A stretch of 20,669 bases of DNA from Gammaproteobacteria bacterium (lineage in GTDB: Bacteria > Pseudomonadota > Gammaproteobacteria > Acidiferrobacterales > Acidiferrobacteraceae): positions 1-20,669 of the forward strand of contig JAPTWT010000067.1 in the NCBI GenBank assembly GCA_028064935.1, given 5' to 3'. Positions 8,378 to 15,529 of the stretch are shown here, piece by piece. The notes beneath the pieces were generated by a model. The model worked only from the letters and a program-made list of their open reading frames with translations. It searched no databases and had not been told where the DNA came from. Position 1 is the stretch's first letter; the number at the start of each line of letters is the position of its first letter. Made by a program: the position numbers and the translations under genes.

Positions 8378-10295
8378 TGCTTACGCTCCCTTCCCAGGGC
8401 TCCGACAGTAGATCGGTGATCTTTACGCGGATCGTGCCCGCATCGCCAGGAACTTTGTACGCGCCCTTGACCATCTCGTTCTTGCCCGGGATGTCCACCA
8501 CCGCAGGTTGCAGCACCGCGCCGTCGTAGTTCCAATCGATCAGCACCGACTCGACCAGCTCCTTCCAGTCGTCGACCGACTCCTTCTGCAGAGAAAGCTT
8601 CTGCAGAAGGTTCATCGGGTAGAACTTCTCGATGACCAGCTCGCCGTTCTTGATGGCAACCTTGGCCTGCGAGTCGCGTTTGAACTCCAGATCGGCCTTG
8701 TCGCGCAGGATGTCCACCACTTCTACATCGATCTTGAACTGGGGGTTGGCCATTTGAAGTTGCGCGGCCAAATCTGGTTCATGGCCCATGCAGACGAGGG
8801 TGATCTTCTCGACCGGGCGGTTCGGGCTGTCCTTCTGCTTGCGCTCCCACGCCTTGTAGTCGAAGCCTGCAATCAGCTCGTTCAGGTCGGCGCGCGTGGC
8901 GATGCGATTGACGGGCATGATCTTGACCATGCGCCCGTCCTTCTCGCCGTCAAACACGGTGCTGAACTCAAGCTTCTGCACTTCCAGCGCTTCGAGCAGG
9001 AGCTCCTTGGCTTGGATGGGGTTTCGAAAGATGTCGTAGTAATTTACGGTGTAAATCTCAAAGCCGGTAAAGAGCGTGGTCTGGTCATCGAGTGATTTTT
9101 GGCGAAGTACATCCGCTGTCTTTATCAGTCGCTTCGCCGTTGTCTGAAGTGACCCGAGATTAATGTCAGCGCCGATAAATCGGCGTCCAAGTTTCATCGC
9201 GACCGCCTGAGTTGTCCCTGATCCCATGAAACAGTCAAAAACCAAATCGTTCTCAAGTGTTGTAGTCTTGATGATGCGCTCTAGCAACTGCTCCGGCTTC
9301 TGGGTTGGATAATTCGTCCGAGAATTTGACATCGGGTTGTCAAGATTGATATCGCCCCACATTGATCCGATCTCGTTTTCTTCCGGTCCAACATCGTTCC
9401 AGTAGTCGTCAGCTTGAACGCCCTTTGAGTCAGAGAGGTATTGCTTATATGACCAGCCTGCACCGGTGGTTTTCGGCGGAATAAGCCGCCCTTCTTTCTG
9501 CCACTGATCAAATCGCTCCATCGAGAAGGACTTCAGCGAAGTAATCCGGTACAGACCCCGTGGATCGTTGTCAGGGTTCTTAAAACGCTTGAGGTAATCC
9601 TCCGAGTAGTCAGCATAGTCATGCTCGAACTGAAAATCCCCTCCCTTTGAATAAAAGAGAATCACATCGTGATTTGCTGGGAATTTGTGCGCGCGAGCTT
9701 TGCTGCTCCCAGCGAACGGGGATCTCTTCCAGCAAATCGCATTCTGGAAATTCTGTCTTCCAAAAAGCTCATCCATGATCGACTGAAGGTGATGAGCCCT
9801 GCGTGTATCAAGATGCACGAATATGGAGCCAATCGGCGATAGCAGTTCCCTTAGAAGCGCGAGCCTCTCGTACATGAATTGCAGATATTCGTCGTTAGTC
9901 CAGATGTCCGAATATTGTTTTTCTTCAAATGAATTCTGATCGTTCTCCGCCACCTTTCCCCGAAGCTCTATTTTCTTTTTATAGTCAGCCTTCGAGTCAA
10001 ACGGCGGGTCAATGTAGATCAGATCTACCTTGCCCCGGAACTCCTTCAACAGGTGGCTCATCACCTGCAGGTTATCGCCCCAGAAAATCTTATTGCGCCA
10101 GCCGTCCACTTCTTCACCGTGGATTTCCTTCAACTGCGCAGGGTAATACTGCGTCGAGGTAAACGGACGCTTGCCGCGCCAGTTGAGCATTGGGTAGCCT
10201 TTTATCGGCTCGAACTCGTACTTCTCGACGTTGGTCACGCCGGCGTCAGGCGTAGCTAGTTGCAGGGATTCCTGTTTAGTTTGATCGCTTTTCAT
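8367..10295 (-). CDS. Type III-like Mod subunit, beta-class site-specific DNA methyltransferase
   Basis: The enzyme methylates an exocyclic amino group (most likely N6-adenine) using SAM. DPPF (96-99, in KVDLIYIDPPFDSK) is the catalytic motif IV. The motif I strand and Gly loop come later as LVFDCFMGSGTTQAVA (D354, GSGTT 358-362), preceded by NYPTQKPEQLLERII (motif X-like, 329-342). Motif IV before motif I is the beta-class order typical of type III Mod proteins. A C-terminal region of about 250 residues carries VKIMPVNRIATRADLNELI and is shared with Mod-like enzymes paired with Res helicases. I place the start at 10295: this ATG overlaps the stop of the upstream helicase as ATGA, with AGGAAA about 9 bases before it, giving 642 aa. 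An open extension to 10361 would overlap the upstream gene by 70 bases. Recognition sequence unknown. Confidence 0.88.
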   Translation of the reverse strand: MKSDQTKQESLQLATPDAGVTNVEKYEFEPIKGYPMLNWRGKRPFTSTQYYPAQLKEIHGEEVDGWRNKIFWGDNLQVMSHLLKEFRGKVDLIYIDPPFDSKADYKKKIELRGKVAENDQNSFEEKQYSDIWTNDEYLQFMYERLALLRELLSPIGSIFVHLDTRRAHHLQSIMDELFGRQNFQNAICWKRSPFAGSSKARAHKFPANHDVILFYSKGGDFQFEHDYADYSEDYLKRFKNPDNDPRGLYRITSLKSFSMERFDQWQKEGRLIPPKTTGAGWSYKQYLSDSKGVQADDYWNDVGPEENEIGSMWGDINLDNPMSNSRTNYPTQKPEQLLERIIKTTTLENDLVFDCFMGSGTTQAVAMKLGRRFIGADINLGSLQTTAKRLIKTADVLRQKSLDDQTTLFTGFEIYTVNYYDIFRNPIQAKELLLEALEVQKLEFSTVFDGEKDGRMVKIMPVNRIATRADLNELIAGFDYKAWERKQKDSPNRPVEKITLVCMGHEPDLAAQLQMANPQFKIDVEVVDILRDKADLEFKRDSQAKVAIKNGELVIEKFYPMNLLQKLSLQKESVDDWKELVESVLIDWNYDGAVLQPAVVDIPGKNEMVKGAYKVPGDAGTIRVKITDLLSEPWEGSVSNGD

Positions 10296-13216
10296 TTGTC
10301 GTTTTTCCTGAATTTCCAATTCTTGTTGTCGCAGTAGGCGCGCATGTCGCAGCTCTGGCACAGCTTGGCCGAGCGTGCTGCGATCTGATAGTCCTGCCGC
10401 TCGATGCGCGCCACGATGTCGTCGAAGCGCGCGATGGTCTTGCCGATGGCGCGGTCGTCTTTGGTGAAGGACACATAGGGGTTGCCGCCGTCCTCACCGG
10501 TGTAGTACAGGTGCATCCGGCTGACCTTCTGGCCGGTGCGCTCCTCGACCAGATGGGCGTATACCTCCAACTGGTGCTGGTACTGTTGGATTCGGCTGCG
10601 ATCCTTCTCCATATCGGGCTTTTTCTCCGACTTGAAGTCGATGATCTCGACCGTGTCGTGCTCACCCCGAATCAGGTCAACGCTACCCTTGAGGATGTAC
10701 TGATCCTTGACCAGCGAAATCTCGACCTCGGCCTCTTTGATGCGATCCCAATGGCCGTTCTCGCGCTCGTAGTAGCGCAGCACGTGCAGCAGCGCCGCCT
10801 GCTGCGAGGAGGGCGCAAGGTAGACGCGCTCCTTCTTCGAGAGCATCGCGTAATTGGCCGAGAACCAGCCTTTGATGGCGTCGAAGTTGATGCTGCCTTC
10901 CTCTCCACGCAGCACGGTCTTGTGGATGTCCTCGATGGTTTGGTGCACCAGCGTACCGAACAGCATCGGGCTTTCGCGGATGGGTGCGAACTCCAGTTCC
11001 TTGAAGAAGCGATACTGCTCGGCGCAGTTCTCGAATACGGTGATGTGCGAGGTGAAAGAGTATTCGCGCTTGAGGTTGATCTGCTTGACCGCCTCGAATG
11101 TCAGCGCCGACAAGTCAACGTCGCGCCAGCTGGGCAGCTCGTAGAACAGGCGCTCGAAGTATTTGGACGGCGACTTGTCTAAGCCCCGGCCGTGCCGTTC
11201 CTGTGCGGCCAACACCAGCAGGTTTTGCGCGCGGGAGAACGCGGTGTAGAACAGCCGCCAGAAGTCAAAGTTTTTGATGTGCTCGAGCGGCTCGAATCGT
11301 TCCTTCGAGAGATAGCCGCCGTCCTCCAGCAGCACGTCCAGTTCACCGTACTGCTTGCGCGGCACCGCCTCCAGCGAGCCGCAGACGACGACCGGGAACT
11401 CCAGCCCCTTCGACTGGTGGATAGTGAGGAACGACACGCAGCCCTTGGGCGCGTACTCAGCCTCATCCTCGTATTCGCCGATGCCGCCATCAACTAGGAA
11501 GCGCAGGAATTGGTTGAACAGATCGCGCAGGTTCTTTTCCAGGAAGTCCGGGTTGAGCACGCTGACGTAATGCAGGTACTCGAACTTGGTCAGCAGCTTG
11601 GAGAAGGTGCCAAGGTTGCGTGCTGCGCGGCCCTTGTCCACGCCCTGCAGCGCATCCTCAGCAAGAAAGCGCGAGAACAGCGGGAACTGCAGCAGCTGAT
11701 AGAACAAGCCGGAGAAGGCGTAGTCGGTGTTCTGCGTGAGCACAGCGTGGCGCTTGGCCAGCGGGCGCGCCCAGTCCAGCAGGGGCCTGTTTTCCGGCTT
11801 GCGCAGCTCGTCGGTGAAGGGCTTGAAGCAGAGGTGGTCGTAGTAGTCCCAGATGGGCAGCGTGACGCCTTCGGCCCACGCCCGCACCTTGGGAAACTGA
11901 GGGAACAGGAAGATCAGCGCGCCGATCATCAGGCGGATTTCCTCGCGCTCGAAGAACATGTTCGAGCGGGGTGAGAACACGGGCACACCTTCGGTTTCGA
12001 GGAAACGCGCCAGCGCGACTACCTTGTCGTTCTTCACCGAGCGGAACAGGAAGGCCACCTGATTCCAGTCCGAGAGCTTGCCGGACGCCTTCAGGCCGTT
12101 GAGGAAGGCCAGAACCTCGGCGTGCCAGTTGGTGGTTTCGCCCTTGTCGTCTCTGGCGGCCAGCCGAACCGCCGTGGGCATGTCGGGGAAGTCGTCGTCA
12201 CGCGGAACGATCTGCTTGGCGAAACGGAAGACGCGCGAGCCGTCGTCCCATACCTGTTCCTTCATCCACTCGTTGTAGAAGCGGATGATGTCCGGATGTG
12301 AACGGTAGTTGACGGTCAGCTTGACCTGTTTGTATTGCCCGTCCTCGAACAGCGCTGGAAACTCCAGAATGTTGCGGATGGTCGCCCCGCGAAAGCGGTA
12401 CAAGCCCTGGTCGTCGTCGCCCACCACGCACAGATTACGGCGCTCGCCCGCCAGCAACAGAAGGATGCGCTCCTGGATGGTGTTGGTGTCCTGGTACTCG
12501 TCCACCATCAGGTAGGTGAGCCTCTCGCGCAGCTGCGCCAGTACCTCCGGGCGCTTCTCCAGCAGTTGCAAGGCCTCGTACTGGATGCCGGAGAAGTCCA
12601 GCGTGTTGTGCTCGTGCAGCAGCTCCTGGTACTTGGCAAAGCAGGCGGCCAGAGCGCGGATCTCCGGCTCCGGAGCCACCGCCAGCGTGGTCGCATTGAG
12701 CGCCTCCTCGCTGACCTTGTTGAGCCACTTGAGCAAGTTCTCCGACTGCGCCCAGCGGCCAGACTGGTCGTCGCCCATGACGAGCTGTGCGTCGGGCAGT
12801 TCGCGGAAATCCTTGATGTGCTGGTACAGAAAGTATTGCTGGTCGAACTGGTCGAACAGCGTGAAGCTGCGCTTGAGCCGCGTGAACTCGCGGTAGTCCT
12901 CCAGCAGCCGCAGGCAGATGGAGTGGAAGGTGCCGAGGTACATCTCGTTCAGGTTAAACTTGATGCCCAGATCGGTAAGGCGGTTCGAGATGCGCGTGGT
13001 CAGCTCGCGCGCGGCCTTGTCGGTGAAGGTGACGACAAACAACGACTCCGGCGCAACACCTTTCTTGGTGATGAGATAGACGATGCGCTCGACCAGCGTG
13101 AAGGTCTTGCCGGAGCCGGGGCCCGCGATGATGAGCACCGGGCCTTCGGTGGCGAGGATGGCTTCGAGCTGCTGCGGGTTGGCCTTGGATTGGAGGGCGG
13201 TCGCGCTAGCCGTCAT
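10292..13216 (-). CDS. UvrD/Rep-family helicase with C-terminal Fe-S PD-(D/E)xK nuclease
   Basis: This 974-aa protein is a superfamily 1A helicase followed by a RecB/AddB-like nuclease. Helicase motifs are the Q-motif NPQQLEAI (13-20), Walker A AGPGSGKT (31-38), TFTDKAARELTTR (Ia), VDEYQDTN (238-245), VVGDDDQGLYRFRGA (264-278), LTIHQSKGLEFPVVV (motif V) and LFYTAFSRAQNLLVLA (motif VI). The nuclease has a conserved His in FGTLVHQTIEDI (H758), GSVDLI (D847), EIIDFKS (D860, K862) and QYQHQLEVYAHL (motif with Q and Y). Cys731 (ENCAEQYRFF) together with Cys953, 956 and 962 (LCQSCDMRAYC) fits the four-cysteine iron-staple cluster known from AddB and Cas4. Such enzymes unwind and degrade DNA. The TGA overlaps the Mod start (ATGA), so it belongs to the restriction-modification operon. 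Mechanism in that setting is inference. Confidence 0.88.
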   Translation of the reverse strand: MTASATALQSKANPQQLEAILATEGPVLIIAGPGSGKTFTLVERIVYLITKKGVAPESLFVVTFTDKAARELTTRISNRLTDLGIKFNLNEMYLGTFHSICLRLLEDYREFTRLKRSFTLFDQFDQQYFLYQHIKDFRELPDAQLVMGDDQSGRWAQSENLLKWLNKVSEEALNATTLAVAPEPEIRALAACFAKYQELLHEHNTLDFSGIQYEALQLLEKRPEVLAQLRERLTYLMVDEYQDTNTIQERILLLLAGERRNLCVVGDDDQGLYRFRGATIRNILEFPALFEDGQYKQVKLTVNYRSHPDIIRFYNEWMKEQVWDDGSRVFRFAKQIVPRDDDFPDMPTAVRLAARDDKGETTNWHAEVLAFLNGLKASGKLSDWNQVAFLFRSVKNDKVVALARFLETEGVPVFSPRSNMFFEREEIRLMIGALIFLFPQFPKVRAWAEGVTLPIWDYYDHLCFKPFTDELRKPENRPLLDWARPLAKRHAVLTQNTDYAFSGLFYQLLQFPLFSRFLAEDALQGVDKGRAARNLGTFSKLLTKFEYLHYVSVLNPDFLEKNLRDLFNQFLRFLVDGGIGEYEDEAEYAPKGCVSFLTIHQSKGLEFPVVVCGSLEAVPRKQYGELDVLLEDGGYLSKERFEPLEHIKNFDFWRLFYTAFSRAQNLLVLAAQERHGRGLDKSPSKYFERLFYELPSWRDVDLSALTFEAVKQINLKREYSFTSHITVFENCAEQYRFFKELEFAPIRESPMLFGTLVHQTIEDIHKTVLRGEEGSINFDAIKGWFSANYAMLSKKERVYLAPSSQQAALLHVLRYYERENGHWDRIKEAEVEISLVKDQYILKGSVDLIRGEHDTVEIIDFKSEKKPDMEKDRSRIQQYQHQLEVYAHLVEERTGQKVSRMHLYYTGEDGGNPYVSFTKDDRAIGKTIARFDDIVARIERQDYQIAARSAKLCQSCDMRAYCDNKNWKFRKNDK

Positions 13217-13353
13217 TCTACCCCCTCGCTGTCATCTACCGTCACCTTGCCAATGCGACTAGCAATCCACTGATCCAGTTCGCCCCGTCTGAAGCACCAT
13301 GTGCCACCAAGCAGTGCGGCATAATCAATTTCTGCAATTCTATTTCGAGTCAA
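13213..13353 (-). CDS. Small excisionase/MerR-like HTH protein, N-terminally shortened
   Basis: A short frame (46 codons if started at TTG 13353; a stop lies at 13360-13362) encodes ALLGGTWCFRRGELDQWIAS, which resembles the wing and last helix of excisionase/AlpA-type winged helix-turn-helix proteins (GxxWRFRRxDIDxWL). The first recognition helix normally found upstream is missing from all frames I checked. Its stop overlaps the helicase start as ATGA, so it is coupled to the operon below. It may be a functional mini-regulator, a leader that sets helicase translation, or the end of a deleted gene. No good ribosome site precedes the TTG. Confidence 0.45.
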   Translation of the reverse strand: MTRNRIAEIDYAALLGGTWCFRRGELDQWIASRIGKVTVDDSEGVE

Positions 13354-13375
13354 CGCCGTTTAGCTTACCTCAGAC

Positions 13376-13393
13376 GTGTATGGTATACCACAC
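13376..13393. promoter_or_regulatory. Palindromic operator candidate upstream of the HTH-helicase-mod-res operon
   Basis: The 18-mer GTGTATGGTATACCACAC has a perfect 10-base palindromic core (TGGTATACCA, 13381-13390) with further pairing of the outer bases. It lies about 23 bases upstream of the presumed first codon of the operon, where a repressor site would be expected. No confident -35/-10 pair could be assigned. Confidence 0.4.
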
Positions 13394-13678
13394 GCAGCCT
13401 TGCTCATTGGTGGTTGGCGTTGATCTGTAAGCTTGGTATCGGGACTCCCATTATTTGCTCAGAGATGGCTTCTCATGCTTTCACTCTATGCTGAGTCAGT
13501 AGGGTAGAACGAGGGTAGAACGCAAGATAAAGAAGGGGTAACGTGCAGGCATCCTGCGCAATATCAACGCGTTGGCAACGGCCCGCGCCTGCCGCTTCGC
13601 TCTGGCGCGCCCGTTGCGACCCACCCCGACGGCTGGCGTCAGCCAGTGTGGCGCGTCGACCCCATAGCTGAGCCGGCA
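13394..13678. other. Stretch without a recognised gene between the operon and the Vsr-like relic
   Basis: A - strand frame (13496-13741) stays open from the Vsr-like tail and encodes VDAPHWLTPAVGVGRNGRAR and a basic stretch, but I recognise no family in it. Near 13497-13520 a short imperfect direct repeat (GTAGAACG, spacing 11) occurs. This is probably degraded DNA upstream of the operon and may include its promoter. Confidence 0.35.
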
Positions 13679-13777
13679 CCCCCTTAATGTCCTGGCCATG
13701 GCTTCGGCGTCCTTCGTTTCACGCTCCCATATCACCAGCACATCCCATCCGGCTTCTGTACGTCGGGTGCCGACCCG
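13679..13777 (-). pseudogene. Very-short-patch repair endonuclease (Vsr)-like C-terminal fragment
   Basis: The frame begins after a TGA at 13778-13780 and encodes RTEAGWDVLVIWERETKD followed by AEAMARTLRG. The pattern GWxVLVIWExExKD then a short helix is the end of Vsr-like endonucleases, which nick T:G mismatches next to C5-methylated cytosines. The zinc-binding and catalytic parts are absent. A C5-methyltransferase stub exists at 1242-1400, so both may come from the same kind of module, though they are 12 kb apart. Only about 33 residues support the call. Confidence 0.4.
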
Positions 13778-13810
13778 TCATCCCCATCTGCGCTGCGCCG
13801 CCAACCTCCA

Positions 13811-13999
13811 TCAACGGGGCGGTTTCGCCTTCACCTTCCATGCGGCCAGCACAGAGAGATCAATGATCCCGCTGTAGACCTCGGGCGCCGCCCGCCTTGC
13901 CCGCTTGCGTTCACGATACGCCGCCGACGCCGCCCGGCTCGCCGCTTTTGCGTCAGGATGCTTCCGCGGCCTGCCGACCCCCCTGCGCGTAGTCTCCAT
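13811..13999 (-). CDS. Small basic AT-hook-like DNA-binding protein
   Basis: A 62-aa, strongly basic protein starting METTRRGVGRPRKHPDAKAA. The GRPRKHPD core is an AT-hook-type motif that binds the minor groove of AT-rich DNA. It is followed by an Ala/Arg-rich helix (SAAYRERKRARR) and a short hydrophobic end (GIIDLSVLAAW). AGGAGG lies 8 bases before the ATG at 13999, a good ribosome site. Immediately upstream are duplicated AT-rich operator-like repeats, so autoregulation is plausible. No named family was recognised. The strong start signal and the repeats argue that it is a real gene. Confidence 0.6.
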   Translation of the reverse strand: METTRRGVGRPRKHPDAKAASRAASAAYRERKRARRAAPEVYSGIIDLSVLAAWKVKAKPPR

Positions 14000-14017
14000 C
14001 CCCGGCCCTCCTGTCCA

Positions 14018-14080
14018 TTGACACCGTCAATTTATAGGACGGTGACATATATGTAAATATATTTATATGACGGTGACATA
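14018..14080. repeat. Duplicated 20-bp operator-like repeats plus palindrome upstream of the AT-hook gene
   Basis: Two direct copies of ATTTATAKGACGGTGACATA (14030-14049 and 14061-14080) differ at one base and are 31 bp (three helical turns) apart. Directly beside the first copy is TTGACACCGTCAA (14018-14030), a perfect inverted repeat that carries the same GACGGTGTC core on the other strand. The AT-rich spacer holds a - strand TATAAA about 15 bases after TTTACA, a possible promoter, so the repeats would cover it. Confidence 0.6.
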
Positions 14081-14286
14081 AATTTGCCCGCCAAAATTAC
14101 CCCCATCAACCCCGCGGCCTGCCGGCCGCAAGAGGCGCGTGGAGCAACAAGGTCGGCGGCGCGGGATTGCGCTGCCGACGAAATATGCGTGTACCGCTTC
14201 AGCATCTGGGTGGACTTGTGTCCGGTAATGGCCGCACGGCGGCAGGCGCTCCGATACCCGCCCTGCGCATGATCTATACCCTCCCA
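14032..14286 (-). pseudogene. Tyrosine recombinase/integrase C-terminal remnant
   Basis: After a TGA at 14287-14289 the frame reads AAITGHKSTQMLKRYTHISS around 14175-14232. This is the box II region of tyrosine recombinases: GHKSxxMLxRYTH includes the conserved His and the nucleophilic Tyr. The frame then runs through SAAQSRAADLVAPRAS to a stop at 14032-14034, inside the operator repeats. The N-terminal domain and the box I Arg are missing, so it is inactive. It marks a former integration module. Confidence 0.6.
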
Positions 14287-14298
14287 TCAGCCTTCACG

Positions 14299-14304
14299 GG
14301 AGGT
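14299..14304 (+). promoter_or_regulatory. Ribosome binding site of the acyltransferase gene
   Basis: GGGAGG lies about 5 bases before the ATG at 14310 and settles the start. This matters because the protein lacks the usual N-terminal segment before its HxxxxD motif. Confidence 0.6.
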
Positions 14305-14309
14305 TCGTC

Positions 14310-14750
14310 ATGCCGGGTCACCTGATCCTTGTCCGTCCTCATGCGTCCTTACTGGACGGTCTGGTCATTGCCCGCTACCTGCATCAGATGGGCGGCCACT
14401 GCGGCTATCTCTTCGCCGTCGATCCCGATTACGCCCGCCACCCTTTCTGGCGAAGGGCGCTGTCCTGGTATGGCCGTATCATGGGGTACCATCGCATGGT
14501 TCCTCTCGACCAGCGATCCCCCATGGCGCTCCGGTTCCTTTTGCGCACCCTGGAAGCGGGCCATGGAGTGGTGCTTTTCCCGCAGGGAACAGGCATTTCC
14601 AGGCCGGGCAGACCAGACATGCCTGGAGCCTCCTGGCTGGCCCGAAAATCCCGATGCCTGATCACGGAGATTCGCCTGGATCACTCCCACTGGATTCCTC
14701 AAGTGGCGTATCAGGGGCGTGACCGCCGCGCCACTCCTGGGGCAGCCTGA
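14310..14750 (+). pseudogene. PlsC/LPLAT-type acyltransferase, C-terminally truncated by an IS end
   Basis: The 146-aa product has HASLLD (residues 11-16), the HxxxxD catalytic motif of glycerophospholipid acyltransferases. It also has VVLFPQGTGISRPG (87-100), equivalent to the FPEGTRS substrate motif. Such enzymes transfer an acyl chain to lysophospholipids at the inner membrane and are usually 220-260 aa. Here the chain ends soon after HSHWIPQVAYQG, and the TGA stop at 14748-14750 is the outermost base triplet of an IS-like terminus (TGAGGTGGACCCCA). A good ribosome site precedes the ATG. The first motif is very close to the N-terminus, so the enzyme may be a minimal form. Activity is doubtful given the missing C-terminal third. 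Confidence 0.65.
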
Positions 14751-15034
14751 GGTGGACCCCATGGTTTGGGCAGCCTGAAGGGGGAATAAGCTCTGGACCG
14801 TTGACATGGCAGGTCAGCCTGCCGTTGCATTCCTGCAGCATAGGCGGCATTCGGGGTCCTGCCACCCAAGGCAGATTGAGGACGCTGGCCGTCGTGCCAG
14901 GCAAAATAGGACGTAAGGCCTCGCCGCAGTGCGGTACCATCGTCTGCCGGGTTCAGGTAGATGTGCTCATACTTCACCGTCCGCCAGAGTCGCTCCAGGA
15001 AGACGTTGTCCAGGGATCGTCCTCTGCTGTCCAT
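14748..15034 (-). pseudogene. IS3-family transposase OrfB, C-terminal remnant
   Basis: The fragment reads SRGRSLDNVFLERLWRTVKY, then IYLNPADD..., YFAWHDGQRPQSALGGRTPN. This is the end of the rve integrase core of IS3-family OrfB, including the third catalytic acid (E in FLERLW). The first two Asp residues lie in a part that is lost. The left edge coincides with TGAGGTGGACCCCA at 14748, a plausible IS terminus. Upstream, in the same frame, the sequence switches to a PIN-domain tail near 15030. Confidence 0.7.
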
Positions 15035-15171
15035 AGATCGAAGATGAAGTCGTCGGGATGCTGGGCGGTCAGGTTATACGGTTTGAGCCGTTCCGGCGGA
15101 AAATCCTTCAGGTTGAACGTCACGATCAGGCTGGCACTGCCGTGAATAGCGGCAGCCACCATGACCCGGCG
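15028..15171 (-). pseudogene. PIN-domain (VapC-like) C-terminal fragment
   Basis: The residues RRVMVAAAIHGSASLIVTFN, LKDFP and AQHPDDFIFDLW match the end of PIN-domain nucleases of toxin-antitoxin type, where the helix AAA-x-hydrophobic and strand LIVTxNLKDFP precede a QHPDxFL motif. The N-terminal half with the first acidic residues is absent. It is fused in frame to a zinc-ribbon fragment on one side and to OrfB on the other. Confidence 0.55.
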
Positions 15172-15414
15172 CCCGAAAACCCGCACAGAGGGGGATGTTC
15201 TGCGCTTGCGGCAGTGACTGCAGCAGAAGCTGAAGCGCGAGGCGTACTGCATTCTGAAATCCCGTAAACAACCTCTCGGCTTGCGGGGGTAGTCCGCCCG
15301 ATGCCACTTCCCACCACAGGCACACCGGGTGGTCCTGGTTTCTTCGGCAAGGGCTTCATCAACGCGGTACAACCACTGAAATATTTTGGGATCCTGCAGA
15401 AGGTTATGGCCCAC
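15172..15414 (-). pseudogene. Zinc-ribbon protein, N-terminal fragment (mobile-element associated)
   Basis: From a GTG at 15414 with AAGGA about 9 bases before it, the frame encodes HNLLQDPKIFQWLYRVDEAL, TRCACGG, HRADYPRKPRGC, then RFSFCCSHCRKRRTSPSVRV. The C-x-C-G-G and C-C-x-x-C pairs make a treble-clef or zinc-ribbon arrangement; I associate this pattern with uncharacterised proteins of transposon regions but cannot name a family. It ends by fusion to a PIN fragment at about 15172. Confidence 0.4.
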
Positions 15415-15529
15415 TGGCGGGGTCCTTTTCTTGGTTGAAAAGTGACACTCCCCCAACAGGCGCGTTTGTTCAAGTTCTTCGAGGGGGTTCCGCTGATGAG
15501 CAGAACAACTGAAAAAAAGAAACCTCTCC

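Noticed and set aside
12335..13273. 312-aa + strand open frame opposite the helicase
   Set aside because: Antisense shadow of the N-terminal helicase motifs; repetitive Val/Leu/Gln composition and no ribosome site.
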